A DNA stretch of 64,000 nucleotides from NCBI GenBank assembly GCA_963798745.1, contig CAWCUF010000001.1, forward strand, positions 186,001-250,000, written 5' to 3'. The DNA is from Prado023 sp963798745 (GTDB lineage: Bacteria > Actinomycetota > Actinomycetes > S36-B12 > CAIYMF01). The notes under the pieces were generated by a model. That model searched no databases and had not been told where the DNA came from. It saw only the letters and a list, made by a program, of their open reading frames with translations. Numbering within the stretch: the stretch's first letter is position 1; each line of letters opens with the position of its first letter. This document shows, in pieces, positions 1 through 7,773 of this stretch. The translations under genes were made by a program, and so were the position numbers.

Positions 1-116
1 AACTCGGCGACCACCTGGCGCAGGAACAGCGTCAGCCGTGCCCAGAGGCCGGGCTGCCCTGCGGGTTTCTTCCCACCGGACGACCCATGGTCGGTCCTCG
101 TGCTGCTCTCGCTCAC
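1..116 (-). CDS. secE: Protein translocase subunit SecE, N-terminal part (runs off the window)
   Basis: SecE is the small membrane subunit of the SecYEG translocon. Reading the minus strand from a GTG at 116-114 gives about 38 residues: a short hydrophilic tail, then LFLRQVVAE, which matches the conserved start of the actinobacterial SecE core (LRQVVAELRKV). A GGAGG ribosome-binding site lies 5-8 bases before the GTG, which decides the start. The gene continues past base 1, so the membrane helix is not visible. The tRNA-Trp gene lies 66 bp upstream on the same strand, the usual actinobacterial order tRNA-Trp, secE, nusG, which supports the call despite the short fragment. Confidence 0.82.
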   Translation of the reverse strand, partial: MSESSTRTDHGSSGGKKPAGQPGLWARLTLFLRQVVAE

Positions 117-182
117 AAACCCTCCGAAGCGAACGACGGGCGTCCGCAGGTGTTGGACGCGGGACGTCAACATCCCGCCTCG

Positions 183-255
183 CAGGGCCGGAGGGACTTG
201 AACCCCCAACCGCCGGTTTTGGAGACCGGTGCTCTACCAATTGAGCTACGACCCT
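183..255 (-). tRNA. tRNA-Trp (anticodon CCA)
   Basis: The minus strand folds into a 73-nt cloverleaf. The acceptor stem AGGGTCG pairs with CGGCCCT, the D arm contains GTAGCTCAATTGGTAGAGC, the anticodon loop is CTCCAAA (anticodon CCA), and the T arm contains GGTTCAAGTCC. The discriminator base is G and CCA is not encoded. It precedes secE, its usual neighbour in actinobacteria. Confidence 0.96.
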
Positions 256-309
256 TTGGACTACTTGACCGGGCAGGCTACCGCGAGGGTGCGCCGACCC
301 GAAGCGACC

Positions 310-339
310 AGTGTAGGTGTGATCCGCGCCCCGGTCCAA
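310..339 (-). promoter_or_regulatory. Promoter for tRNA-Trp (and probably secE)
   Basis: On the minus strand a -35 box TTGGAC (339-334) and a -10 box TACACT (315-310) are separated by 18 bases. Transcription would start near 303, about 48 bases before the tRNA 5' end. The match to the primary sigma-factor consensus is good for this G+C-rich DNA, but this is inference from sequence only. Confidence 0.55.
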
Positions 340-421
340 ACGCCTCCTCGCGACCGGTTGACGCCCCGTGGGACGACCAGATCCGATCACCCGAGCCCCA
401 CCCTGGCCCGGCTTCACTACG

Positions 422-1651
422 ATGAGCCGCATGCCTGCCCAGACGCCCGCCCAGCCCCGAGTCTCTGCCCGGATCGGTGCGATCGCCGAGTCCGCAACCC
501 TGGCCGTGGATGCCAGGGCCAAGGCCCTCAAGGCCGCTGGTCGGCCGGTGATCGGTTTCGGCGCCGGCGAGCCGGACTTCCCCACCCCGGACTACATCGT
601 CGAGGCCGCTGCGGCGGCCTGCCACGATCCGCGCTGGCACCGCTACACCCCCGCCGGTGGACTGCCCCAGCTCAAGGAGGCCGTGGCCGCCAAGACCCTG
701 CGCGACTCCGGGCTGACGGTGCGACCCGGCGACATCCTGATCACCAACGGCGGCAAGCAGGCGCTGTACAACGCGTTCGCCGCACTGCTCGACCCGGGCG
801 ACGAGGTCCTGCTGCCCGCCCCGTACTGGACGACCTACCCCGAGTCGATCGCCCTGGCCGGGGGCACCACGGTGGTCGTGCCGACCTCGCCGGGCAGCGG
901 CTACCGGGCCAGCATCGAGGCGCTGGAGGCCGCCCGGACCCCGGCGACCAAGGCGTTGGTGTTCGTCTCGCCGTCCAACCCGACCGGCGCGGTGTACACG
1001 CCGGGCGACGTCGCGGCGATCGGTCGGTGGGCCGTCGAGCACGACCTCTGGGTGATCACCGACGAGATCTACGAGCACCTCGTCTACGGCGATGCGCAGT
1101 TCGCCTCGATGCCGGTCGAGGTTCCCGAACTGGCCGGGAAGTGCATCGTGGTCAATGGCGTGGCCAAGACCTACGCGATGACCGGTTGGCGGGTCGGCTG
1201 GCTGATCGGGCCCAGCGACATCGTGAAGGCAGCGACCAACCTGCAGTCGCACGCCACCTCGAATGTGGCCAACGTGTCCCAGATCGCCGCCCTGGCAGCG
1301 GTGTCCGGCGACCTGTCCGCGGTCGAGGCGATGCGGGTGGCCTTCGACCGGCGCCGCCGGCGCATCGTCGAACTGCTCTCGGCCATCCCGGGCGTGGTGT
1401 GCCCGGAGCCGGAGGGCGCGTTCTACGTCTATCCCTCGGTCGAGGGCCTGCTCGGCCGAGAGCTGCGGGGGCAGCGCCCGGCCAGCTCCAACGAGCTCGC
1501 GGCGCTGATCCTCGACGAGGTCGAGGTCGCGGTGGTGCCCGGGGAGGCGTTCGGCACGCCCGGGTTCCTGCGGCTGTCCTACGCCCTGGGCGACGCGGAT
1601 CTCGAGGAGGGCGTGGCCCGGTTGGCCACGCTGCTCGGCGAGGCGCGCTGA
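422..1651 (+). CDS. Pyridoxal-phosphate aminotransferase, class I/II (aspartate aminotransferase-like)
   Basis: The protein has 409 residues and the fold-type I aminotransferase landmarks in order: GAGEPDFPTP near residue 45 (substrate loop), YTPAGG, the NGGKQAL cofactor-phosphate region, SPSNPTG, DEIYEHLVY, and NGVAKTYAMTGWRVGW, which holds the Schiff-base lysine. It most likely moves an amino group between aspartate or another amino acid and 2-oxoglutarate in the cytoplasm. Substrate specificity cannot be read from the sequence. The ATG at 422 was chosen because family homology begins shortly after it; a second ATG lies nine bases downstream. It diverges from tRNA-Trp, its usual neighbour in actinobacteria, where it is often named aspC. 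Confidence 0.88.
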   Translation: MSRMPAQTPAQPRVSARIGAIAESATLAVDARAKALKAAGRPVIGFGAGEPDFPTPDYIVEAAAAACHDPRWHRYTPAGGLPQLKEAVAAKTLRDSGLTVRPGDILITNGGKQALYNAFAALLDPGDEVLLPAPYWTTYPESIALAGGTTVVVPTSPGSGYRASIEALEAARTPATKALVFVSPSNPTGAVYTPGDVAAIGRWAVEHDLWVITDEIYEHLVYGDAQFASMPVEVPELAGKCIVVNGVAKTYAMTGWRVGWLIGPSDIVKAATNLQSHATSNVANVSQIAALAAVSGDLSAVEAMRVAFDRRRRRIVELLSAIPGVVCPEPEGAFYVYPSVEGLLGRELRGQRPASSNELAALILDEVEVAVVPGEAFGTPGFLRLSYALGDADLEEGVARLATLLGEAR

Positions 1652-1746
1652 GCCTGGCGACCAGGTCGGGCGGTCCGCTGAACGCTGAGCCGGGCGACAC
1701 CGTCGGCCGGTTGGCCGAGGGCGCGGTCGGTGTGGATCGGGTGGAC

Positions 1747-2820
1747 CTACAGCGCGCAGCCGACCAGGACCGGCTCGTTGACCAGCACGATCCCGAACCG
1801 CCGTGCGACCCCGGCGCGCACGGCCCGAGCCAGTTCGAGCAGGTCGTGGGCGGTGGCGCCGCCCCGGTTGGTCAGCGCCAGCGAGTGCTTGGTCGACAGC
1901 GAGGCGGGGGCACCGGGCCGCACGGCGTAGCCCCGTGGGAATCCTGCCCGCGAGATCAGCCAGGCCGCCGAGGTCTTGACCCGACCATCGGGCAGGTCGA
2001 ACCTCGGCGCGTCCATCGGAAGATCCCCGGACTGCTCGGCGGACAGGATCGGGTTGGTGAAGAACGACCCCGCACTCCAGGTGTCGTGATCAGCGGGGTC
2101 CAGGACCATCCCCTTGCCCCGGCGCAGGTCGAGCACGGCAGCCCGCACCTGGTCGGCAGGCGCTCGCTGGCCGACCTCGACGCCCAACGTCCGGGCCAGT
2201 TCGGCGTAGCGGATCGGCGGGCAGTGCGGGTCGGTGGCCAGGCGCAGAGTCACCTCGAGCACCACCCAGCGATCAGGGTCGCCCTTGAGCGCGGAGCTGC
2301 GGTACCCGAAGCCGACCTGCGCCGGGGCCATCGACCCCACCTGCCCGGTCAGACGGTCCAGGACTCGCAGGCCGCTGATGACCTGCGAGACCTCGGCGCC
2401 ATACGCTCCCACGTTCTGGATCGGTGTGGCCCCGGTCGAGCCGGGGATCCCGCTCAGCGCCGCCAGGCCCGACCAGCCGGACTCCACCGCCGTGGCGACC
2501 AGAGCATCCCAGGGCTCTCCGGCCGCACAGCGTACGAGCACGTGCTCCGGGCCGTCGGGGGTCACCTCGATCCCGCGGCTGGCCACCTGGATCACCCGTC
2601 CGGCGAAGCCCTCGTCGGCCACGAGCAGGTTGGAGCCCCCGCCGACCAGCAGCACCGGCTCGTGCTCGGCGTCGGCGGCCAGGACCGCGGCGACCAGGTC
2701 CTCGACCGAGTCGGCGACCACCAGCGAGCGTGGCGGACCGCCGACCCGCAGGGTGGTCAGCTCCGCCAGCGAGGGCGGTGGGTCTGGCTGGGGCTCGGGC
2801 TTCGACGTTTCGCTGATCAG
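1747..2820 (-). CDS. murB: UDP-N-acetylmuramate dehydrogenase (UDP-N-acetylenolpyruvoylglucosamine reductase)
   Basis: MurB uses NADPH and FAD to reduce UDP-GlcNAc-enolpyruvate to UDP-MurNAc in peptidoglycan synthesis. About 357 residues show the FAD-binding TTLRVGGP (22-30), GGGSNLL (60-66), SGIPGSTGATPIQNVGAYG (122-140), the catalytic-serine motif GSFFTNP (250-256) and a terminal NEPVLVG with the second acid. No ATG, GTG or TTG lies in frame between the upstream gene's stop and the essential TTLRVGG motif. The likely start is a CTG at 2820-2818 that overlaps the upstream TGA as CTGA and has AGGAG seven bases before it. Translation is probably coupled to the FNT channel gene. The product is certain; the start is inferred. 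Confidence 0.9.
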   Translation of the reverse strand: MISETSKPEPQPDPPPSLAELTTLRVGGPPRSLVVADSVEDLVAAVLAADAEHEPVLLVGGGSNLLVADEGFAGRVIQVASRGIEVTPDGPEHVLVRCAAGEPWDALVATAVESGWSGLAALSGIPGSTGATPIQNVGAYGAEVSQVISGLRVLDRLTGQVGSMAPAQVGFGYRSSALKGDPDRWVVLEVTLRLATDPHCPPIRYAELARTLGVEVGQRAPADQVRAAVLDLRRGKGMVLDPADHDTWSAGSFFTNPILSAEQSGDLPMDAPRFDLPDGRVKTSAAWLISRAGFPRGYAVRPGAPASLSTKHSLALTNRGGATAHDLLELARAVRAGVARRFGIVLVNEPVLVGCAL

Positions 2821-3692
2821 GGCTTCTCCTGCGGGTCGGCCAGCTCCGGGTGCAGCCGCAGGTAGCGCTGCTCGTCGTTGAGCCAGGCGTAGTAGATCCC
2901 GATCAGGATCCCACCGCCGACGAAGTTGCCGACCAGGGCGATCGCGATGTTGCCCACCGCGGGCAGGATGTCGATCCCGTTGTTGACCCCGACGATCGAG
3001 AACAGCACGGTGTTGGCCACGGAGTGCTCGAAGCCCAGGTAGGCGAAGACGAACACCGACACGATCATCACGACGGCCTTCATGAGGTCGTCCTTGATGG
3101 TCCGGTTGTAGACCATCAGCATCGCCAGGTTGATGAAGAAGTTGCAGAAGATCGCGCGGATGAACAGGTCCAGCCAGCCGCTCGGGCCCTCGGTGATGAA
3201 CGCCAGCTTGGCGTCGACGGAGTGCTCCATCAGGGCCATGGTCGGGGCGCTGATCACGGTGCTGCCGGCCAGCAGCACCGCCACGAACAGCCCACCGAGG
3301 AAGTTGCCCAGGTAGCACAGCGAGAGCACGCGCAGGCTGGCTCGGGCGGTGATCCGCCGGTAGTACATGCCGATCGAGGTGATCATCATGTTCGAGGTCA
3401 GCAGCTCGGACTTCGAGAAGTAGATGAACACCAGGGCGAAGCCGAAGAACGCGGCTCCGAGCAGCTTGCCGATCGGCAGCAGGCCCTCCTCCTGGGAGCC
3501 GAGGGCCAACCCCTCCAGGCCCGACTGGATCGTGTAGTTGCCGATGTAGAGGAAGCCGACGATGATCCCGGCCATCGCCGCGCGCATGAGGTAGCGGCGC
3601 TTCATCAGCCCGGTGATGTCGGACTTGTACTCCAGCAGATCCAGGACGTCGGAGATGAAGGCCTTGCCGGGGAACATCCGCTGCAGGTCCAT
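2817..3692 (-). CDS. Formate/nitrite transporter (FNT) family channel
   Basis: A 291-residue, six-helix membrane protein of the FNT family, pentameric channels for formate, nitrite or related monovalent anions. The family signatures are visible: KSELLTSNMM after helix 2, AIFCNFFINLAML around helix 4, and FEHSVANTV with the central histidine. A strong GGAGGGG site precedes the ATG at 3692, which makes it the better start than longer in-frame extensions. The gene overlaps murB by four bases. Formate is a plausible cargo because pflB-pflA lie in the same window, but those genes are 41 kb away, so focA is not assigned. Nitrite, lactate or hydrosulfide transport remain possible. Confidence 0.87.
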   Translation of the reverse strand: MDLQRMFPGKAFISDVLDLLEYKSDITGLMKRRYLMRAAMAGIIVGFLYIGNYTIQSGLEGLALGSQEEGLLPIGKLLGAAFFGFALVFIYFSKSELLTSNMMITSIGMYYRRITARASLRVLSLCYLGNFLGGLFVAVLLAGSTVISAPTMALMEHSVDAKLAFITEGPSGWLDLFIRAIFCNFFINLAMLMVYNRTIKDDLMKAVVMIVSVFVFAYLGFEHSVANTVLFSIVGVNNGIDILPAVGNIAIALVGNFVGGGILIGIYYAWLNDEQRYLRLHPELADPQEKP

Positions 3693-3849
3693 GACCCCTC
3701 CGCACCTTGGCTGGCGGCCAGCATAGTGAGCCCGGGGCGGGGTCGCCGCTTGGATTCGATCCCGCCGCGGGACAGGAGCGGCCATGGCCCGGTGCACAGT
3801 CTCGAGCCTGCTAGGTTGCTGATTCTGGACAGGAGCACCAGGGGGCCTC

Positions 3850-4665
3850 ATGACCGATCAGGAGTCGGAGCAGCGTCCGGATCAAGGGCCGGATCAGGGA
3901 CCGGAGCAGGGGCCGGATCTCACCGGTTTCGGCCGCTTCCTGGCTGCGCTGGGAACCTCGTTCCCCGAGAAGTCCTATCGCTGGACCCGCGCCAAGGAAC
4001 GCTCGTGCGACTGGCTGATCGAGCGGATCCCGGACGGCACGGTCGGGGTGGACATCGGGGGTACCGAGTACCTGTGCCAACGCCTGGCCGACAAGGGCTG
4101 TGCGATCACCTACTACGACTTCGTGGCGCCCAGGACCTTCCCGACCTTCGTCCAGGACGACATGTTCAACGTGCTGCGGCACTTCGCGCCGGGGTCCCTG
4201 GACTTCATCGCCACCCGGCACACGCTCGAGCACAGCATCGTCCCGTTGTTCCAGCTCTGGGCCTACAACCAACTGCTTGCCGACGACGGGATCCTGCTGG
4301 TCACGGTCCCGTGCTACCACGACCGGTGGATCTGGATGACCACCCATTTCCACTGCGTGCCGCCGGAGAGCTGGCAGATGCTCTTCCACCGCGCCGGATT
4401 CGGGATCCGGGAGTTCGAGAGCGGGTCGTGGAAGCGCGGGCACGCGGAGTTCATCGAGCACCGGTTCGTTCTGGAGGTGCAGACGCGCGAACTGCGACTC
4501 ACCGGCCGGCCGCAGCGGACCCTCGCCTCGCCACCGCAGGCGCTGGCTGCCGCGGACCCAGATCTGGCCCCACGGGGGGTCTCGGAGCCGGAGGGCAACG
4601 ACTCAGTGCGCCCCGGCATGGCGACGTGGGTCGAGGCCAGACGGCCCTGGTGGCGCCGGGGGTGA
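3850..4665 (+). CDS. Class I SAM-dependent methyltransferase-like protein
   Basis: A 271-residue protein with a compact Rossmann-type methyltransferase core: GVDIGGTEYL around residue 60 (glycine-rich SAM loop), YYDFV, LDFIATRHTLEHS resembling motif II/III, and ILLVTVPCYHD. The substrate is unknown; the HTLEHS feature is shared with small-molecule and glycan methyltransferases. The first 25 residues are a low-complexity run of DQGP/EQGP units made by a 12-bp tandem repeat, probably a disordered tail. The C-terminal 50 residues have no recognised domain. A GGGGG stretch lies just before the ATG. It is divergent from the FNT/murB pair. Confidence 0.6.
   Translation: MTDQESEQRPDQGPDQGPEQGPDLTGFGRFLAALGTSFPEKSYRWTRAKERSCDWLIERIPDGTVGVDIGGTEYLCQRLADKGCAITYYDFVAPRTFPTFVQDDMFNVLRHFAPGSLDFIATRHTLEHSIVPLFQLWAYNQLLADDGILLVTVPCYHDRWIWMTTHFHCVPPESWQMLFHRAGFGIREFESGSWKRGHAEFIEHRFVLEVQTRELRLTGRPQRTLASPPQALAAADPDLAPRGVSEPEGNDSVRPGMATWVEARRPWWRRG
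3877..3918 (+). repeat. 12-bp tandem minisatellite inside the methyltransferase gene
   Basis: Three full units and a partial fourth of CCGGATCAAGGG-like sequence (3877-3888, 3889-3900, 3901-3912, 3913-3918) encode the DQGP/EQGP stretch. Units differ by one to three bases. Because the unit is a multiple of three, copy-number change would alter tail length without breaking the frame. Confidence 0.8.
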
Positions 4666-4728
4666 ACCGCACGCCGTCGCGGCGCGCGGCCCCAACGCGG
4701 ACCCACGCCTCGGGCCCGCAGGCACGGA

Positions 4729-4896
4729 CTAGCGGGTCTCCTTGTGAGCGGTGTGCTGGTTGCAGTTCGGGCAGTGCTTCTTGATCTCCAAACGATCGGG
4801 ATCGTTGCGCCGGTTCTTCTTGGTGATGTAGTTCCGGTGCTTGCACTCCTGGCAGGCCAGGGTGATCTTGGGCCGGATGTCAGTGGCCTTCCCCAT
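4729..4896 (-). CDS. rpmG: 50S ribosomal protein L33
   Basis: A 55-residue basic protein, MGKATDIRPKITLACQECK onward, containing CQEC and CPNC pairs, the zinc-ribbon (C+) form of bacterial L33. GGAGGG lies six bases before the ATG at 4896. Its place next to tRNA-Met and tRNA-Thr, upstream of murB and secE, is the conserved actinobacterial arrangement. Many relatives have MaoC-type hydratase genes between rpmG and murB; here the FNT channel and methyltransferase occupy that place. Retaining both CxxC pairs implies a zinc-dependent paralogue; no cysteine-free copy is in the window. Confidence 0.95.
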   Translation of the reverse strand: MGKATDIRPKITLACQECKHRNYITKKNRRNDPDRLEIKKHCPNCNQHTAHKETR

Positions 4897-4962
4897 GGAA
4901 CGCCCTCCTTCTTCTCACGCCGCGTTGGGCGCCTCGTGCGCAGCCCCACCGGGCTCCGGGTC

Positions 4963-5039
4963 TGGTAGCGGAGGCCGGACTTGAACCGGCGACACAGCGA
5001 TTATGAGCCGCTTGCTCTGCCAGGCTGAGCTACTCCGCC
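4963..5039 (-). tRNA. tRNA-Met (anticodon CAT)
   Basis: A 77-nt minus-strand cloverleaf including an encoded CCA end. The acceptor GGCGGAG pairs with CTCCGCT, the anticodon loop is CTCATAA, and the T arm contains GGTTCAAGTCC. The paired first acceptor position (G-U) indicates the elongator form rather than initiator, which has a mismatch there. A CAT tRNA later modified to read AUA (tRNA-Ile2) cannot be fully excluded. Confidence 0.93.
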
Positions 5040-5072
5040 GTGCAAGTGCGACCCTGCCGGGTCGCGCTTCCG

Positions 5073-5145
5073 AGCCCCTTTACGGAATCGAACCGTAGAC
5101 CTTCTCCTTACCATGGAGACGCTCTGCCGACTGAGCTAAAGGGGC
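5073..5145 (-). tRNA. tRNA-Thr (anticodon GGT)
   Basis: A 73-nt minus-strand cloverleaf. Acceptor GCCCCTT pairs with AAGGGGC, the anticodon stem TCTCC/GGAGA encloses ATGGTAA (anticodon GGT), and the T arm contains GGTTCGATTCC. CCA is not encoded. It leads a tRNA-Thr, tRNA-Met, rpmG transcription unit. A -10-like TAGCCT (5162-5157) lies 11 bases upstream. Confidence 0.95.
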
Positions 5146-5172
5146 AATGCCCGCCAAGGCTACCCGAACGCC

Positions 5173-5230
5173 GGGGCAATGACGAAATCGCCCATTGCCC
5201 CCACCGACGTGCTCACCGGGGACCGGTGAG
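5173..5230 (-). terminator. Two tandem hairpins downstream of the SDR gene
   Basis: Minus-strand RNA leaving the SDR gene meets a stem CTCACCGG/CCGGTGAG with a 3-base loop (5212-5230), then a 9-bp stem GGGGCAATG/CATTGCCCC with an 11-base spacer (5173-5201). There is no U tract, as is common in actinobacteria. The second stem lies just upstream of the tRNA-Thr promoter, and its GGGGCAATG arm recurs at the tRNA 5' end (5141-5149). Confidence 0.5.
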
Positions 5231-5258
5231 CCCCCTGTTCCCCGCGCACCGGCGGGCC

Positions 5259-6182
5259 TCACCAGGGGTAGGTGACGCCAGTCAGATCCGTGCTCACGGC
5301 CCAGAGCTGGGCGGCCGAATCGACGTCGCGGGCGGCCTGTGAAGGGGTCTCCAGGCCCGGGGTCCCGCGCTGGCCGCGCCACCCCGTCGGGCCGAGGAAC
5401 ACCCCGCTGGGGACCTCGGGATCCGTGGCACCCATCAGGGTGGGCCACGCGCCCGCGTGCGCAGGTTGGGCGATCACCTTGTTGACCAGCCCCATCAGGG
5501 CGACGCCGACTCGACTGCCCGACATCTGCGGGCCGACCGCCTGCAGGTTGGTGTTGGCGTAGCCGGGGTGCACCACGATGCTTCGCAGGTCGACGCCCGC
5601 GGCCTGTGCCCGGCGGTGCAGCTCCAGGCCGAACAGCAGGTTGGCCAACTTGCTCTGCCCGTACGCGCGCCACTTCTGGTATCCGTCCGCGGACTGCAGG
5701 TCCTCGAAGTTCATCGTGCCGATCCGGTGGGCCATGCTCGAGACCGACACGACCCGGCCGTCGGGGTGCAGGGCGTCCACCAGCAGGCCGGTGAGGGCGA
5801 AGTGACCCAGATGGTTGGTGCCCAGCTGCATCTCGAACCCGTCGGCCGTCTCGCGGCGTGGGATGGCCATGACCCCGGCGTTGTTGACCAGGACATCCAG
5901 TCCGTCGGGATGCTCAGCACGCCACGTTGCGGCGAAGGACCGCACGCTGGCCAGGTCGGCCAGGTCGAGGCTGGCCACCTCGACGACCGTTTTTGGGGCT
6001 GCAGCCGCGCGGATGCGCTCGGCGGCCGCCGCCCCGCGCGACGCATCGCGGACCGCCAGCGTCACGCCGGCGCCGTGGGCGGCCAGCGCAAGGGCCGCCT
6101 CGTAGCCGATCCCGGAGTTGGCGCCGGTGACGATCATCGTGCGCCCGGTCAGGTCCGGGATGTCTGCGGTGCTCCACGTCAT
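5259..6182 (-). CDS. Short-chain dehydrogenase/reductase (SDR)
   Basis: A 307-residue classical SDR resembling the retinol-dehydrogenase/WW-domain-oxidoreductase branch. Visible features are TGANSGIGYE near residue 20 (NAD(P) binding), NNAGVM (structural), SSMAHR with the catalytic serine, YGQSKLAN with the Tyr and Lys, and HPGYANTNLQ. It should oxidise or reduce an alcohol/ketone pair in the cytoplasm; substrate unknown. The ATG at 6182 follows GAGGA by nine bases; an in-frame ATG 54 bases further upstream lacks such a site. It ends just before two hairpins and the tRNA-Thr promoter, so it is its own transcription unit. Confidence 0.85.
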   Translation of the reverse strand: MTWSTADIPDLTGRTMIVTGANSGIGYEAALALAAHGAGVTLAVRDASRGAAAAERIRAAAAPKTVVEVASLDLADLASVRSFAATWRAEHPDGLDVLVNNAGVMAIPRRETADGFEMQLGTNHLGHFALTGLLVDALHPDGRVVSVSSMAHRIGTMNFEDLQSADGYQKWRAYGQSKLANLLFGLELHRRAQAAGVDLRSIVVHPGYANTNLQAVGPQMSGSRVGVALMGLVNKVIAQPAHAGAWPTLMGATDPEVPSGVFLGPTGWRGQRGTPGLETPSQAARDVDSAAQLWAVSTDLTGVTYPW

Positions 6183-6319
6183 GGGCGCAATCCTCGCATC
6201 CGGTGCGCGATGCCGCGTCCGCGCGGAGGGCGCCAAGGGCTTGGCGGATGGGGGTTCCGACGGCCGAATTCGGGAGCCAGGCGCTGGACTTGATTGGCCT
6301 CGGATGGCCCAGGAATGCC

Positions 6320-6351
6320 GCAGGCGCTCACCTGTGGGGGTGAGCGCCTGC
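6320..6351 (-). terminator. Strong hairpin terminator after tRNA-Tyr
   Basis: A perfect 13-bp stem, GCAGGCGCTCACC against GGTGAGCGCCTGC, with a 6-base loop lies 9 bp past the 3' end of tRNA-Tyr on its own strand. No T tract follows. It is the strongest perfect hairpin I found in the window. Confidence 0.75.
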
Positions 6352-6360
6352 TGTGCAGCG

Positions 6361-6442
<82 letters not shown>

Positions 6443-6570
6443 GCAGCGCGGCAATGCTACCCGGGCCGTGCGGCTGGCTCCAACTTCCCGCACCGGCCCC
6501 TGTAGCTCCCACAGACGTATGGGTGCTTCCGCGGATGTCGGCCGCACGGGACGACTCGGCCCTGCGCGGC

Positions 6571-6576
6571 TACCCT
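6571..6576 (+). promoter_or_regulatory. -10 element for a leaderless yajQ transcript
   Basis: TACCCT ends six bases before the yajQ ATG and there is no Shine-Dalgarno sequence. This spacing places the transcription start at or next to the A of ATG, the typical layout of actinobacterial leaderless genes. No clear -35 box was seen. Confidence 0.5.
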
Positions 6577-6582
6577 GCTGCC

Positions 6583-7074
6583 ATGGCAGACAGCAGCTTC
6601 GACATCGTCAGCAAGGTCGACCACCAGGAGGTCGACAACGCCGTGAACCAGGCCGCCAAGGAGCTGGCCCAGCGGTTCGACTTCAAGAACACCTCCACGT
6701 CGGTCGCCTGGCGCGGCGAGGACAGCATCGAGATCGTCTCCAGCACCGAGGAGCGTGCCCGCGCGGCCCTGGACGTGCTCAAGGACAAGCTGGTCAAGCG
6801 CCAGGTGTCGCTCAAGGCCCTCGACGCCGGCGATCCGCGCCAGTCGGGCAAGGAGACCCGGATCTCCTGCAGCCTCAAGGCCGGCATCTCCAAGGAGCAG
6901 GCCAGCAAGCTCAACAAGATGATCCGCGACGCCGGGCCGAAGGGGGTCAAGTCCCAGGTCATGGGCGAGGAGTTGCGCGTGAGCTCGAAGAAGCGCGACG
7001 ACCTGCAGGCCGTTCAGCAGCTCGTGCGCGAGGCGGACCTCGATTTCGCGGTGCAGTTCGTCAACTACCGGTGA
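6583..7074 (+). CDS. yajQ: YajQ/UPF0234 family nucleotide-binding protein
   Basis: 163 residues that fit the YajQ family along their full length, starting MADSSFDIVSKVDHQEVDNA, with RFDFKNT and KGVKSQVMGEELRVSSKKRD and the terminal LDFAVQFVNYR. The family has two ferredoxin-like folds; some members bind cyclic di-GMP and act with transcription factors, others bind tRNA or nucleotides. Which holds here is not known. The gene lacks a ribosome-binding site but has a -10 box six bases before the ATG. Its stop overlaps the next start as GTGA, so it is translationally coupled to the HAD phosphatase. Confidence 0.9.
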   Translation: MADSSFDIVSKVDHQEVDNAVNQAAKELAQRFDFKNTSTSVAWRGEDSIEIVSSTEERARAALDVLKDKLVKRQVSLKALDAGDPRQSGKETRISCSLKAGISKEQASKLNKMIRDAGPKGVKSQVMGEELRVSSKKRDDLQAVQQLVREADLDFAVQFVNYR

Positions 7075-7739
7075 GCCACGGCTGGACTGCTGCGCCCGTG
7101 GTGCTGTTCGACCTCGACGGGACGCTGACTGCGAGCGGGCCGGGCATCCTGGCCTCTGTGCGCCATGCCCTGGCCGAGCTCGGTGAGCCGATCCCCGAGG
7201 ATGAGGCGCTGGGAGGGTTCATCGGCCCGCCGCTGCTGGACTCGTTCATGGGGCTGTGCGGGTTGACCCCGGACCGCGCACAGGCCGCGATCGCTGCCTA
7301 CCGGGAGTACTACTCGGTGACGGGGCAGTACGAGAGCTCGGTGTACGCCGGCATCCCGGAGTGCCTCCAAGCCCTGGCCGCTGCCGGGCGGACCTTGGCG
7401 GTGGCCACCTCGAAGGCGGAGGTCTACGCGCACTCGATCCTGACCCACTTCGGACTCGAGGGCTCCTTCGCGGCGGTGGTGGGCTCGGAGCTGGATGGGC
7501 GCCGGACGGCCAAGGCCGAGGTGATCGCCGAGGTGCTGGCCCGACTGGACCGGCCCGCCGGCGAGTGCGTGATGGTCGGCGACCGCGCCCATGACGTGGT
7601 CGGTGCGCTGGCCGCCAGGATGCCGTGCGTGGGCGTGCTCTGGGGGTATGGGTCGCCCGACGAGCTGACCTCGGCGGGCGCCGATGCCCTGGTGGACTCG
7701 CCAGCGGACCTGCAGGCGCTGCTGCTCCCCGGGGCCTGA
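7071..7739 (+). CDS. HAD hydrolase, phosphoglycolate phosphatase-like
   Basis: 222 residues with all haloacid-dehalogenase motifs: VLFDLDGTLTASG (motif I, nucleophile Asp), ATSKAEVY (motif II Thr/Ser), a lysine in the TAKAEVIAEV region (motif III) and MVGDRAHDVVGA (motif IV). The helical cap after motif I is of the phosphoglycolate-phosphatase/beta-PGM subclass. It probably removes phosphate from a small cytoplasmic metabolite; 2-phosphoglycolate is the commonest annotated substrate but is not proven. The GTG start overlaps the yajQ stop as GTGA. Confidence 0.82.
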   Translation: MSHGWTAAPVVLFDLDGTLTASGPGILASVRHALAELGEPIPEDEALGGFIGPPLLDSFMGLCGLTPDRAQAAIAAYREYYSVTGQYESSVYAGIPECLQALAAAGRTLAVATSKAEVYAHSILTHFGLEGSFAAVVGSELDGRRTAKAEVIAEVLARLDRPAGECVMVGDRAHDVVGALAARMPCVGVLWGYGSPDELTSAGADALVDSPADLQALLLPGA

Positions 7740-7745
7740 CCCGAC

Positions 7746-7773
7746 GGCCCCCGCGTGGCACGGTCAGGGGGCC
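7746..7773. terminator. Probable bidirectional terminator between convergent genes
   Basis: GGCCCCC (7746-7752) and GGGGGCC (7767-7773) form a 7-bp G+C stem in the 24-bp gap between the convergent HAD gene and NuoI-like gene, overlapping the stop codon of the latter. There are no U tracts. Confidence 0.4.

Noticed and set aside
2821..3705. N-terminal extension of murB through the FNT gene
   Set aside because: It is the FNT gene read in another frame; no MurB has such an extension.
5040..5342. Short plus-strand frame over the tRNA genes
   Set aside because: It is tRNA-Thr and flanking hairpin sequence read as protein.
6468..7070. Open frame joined to the HAD phosphatase, seeming to make a 423-residue protein
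   Set aside because: The first 200 residues are an out-of-frame reading of yajQ; the GTGA overlap gives the natural start at 7071.
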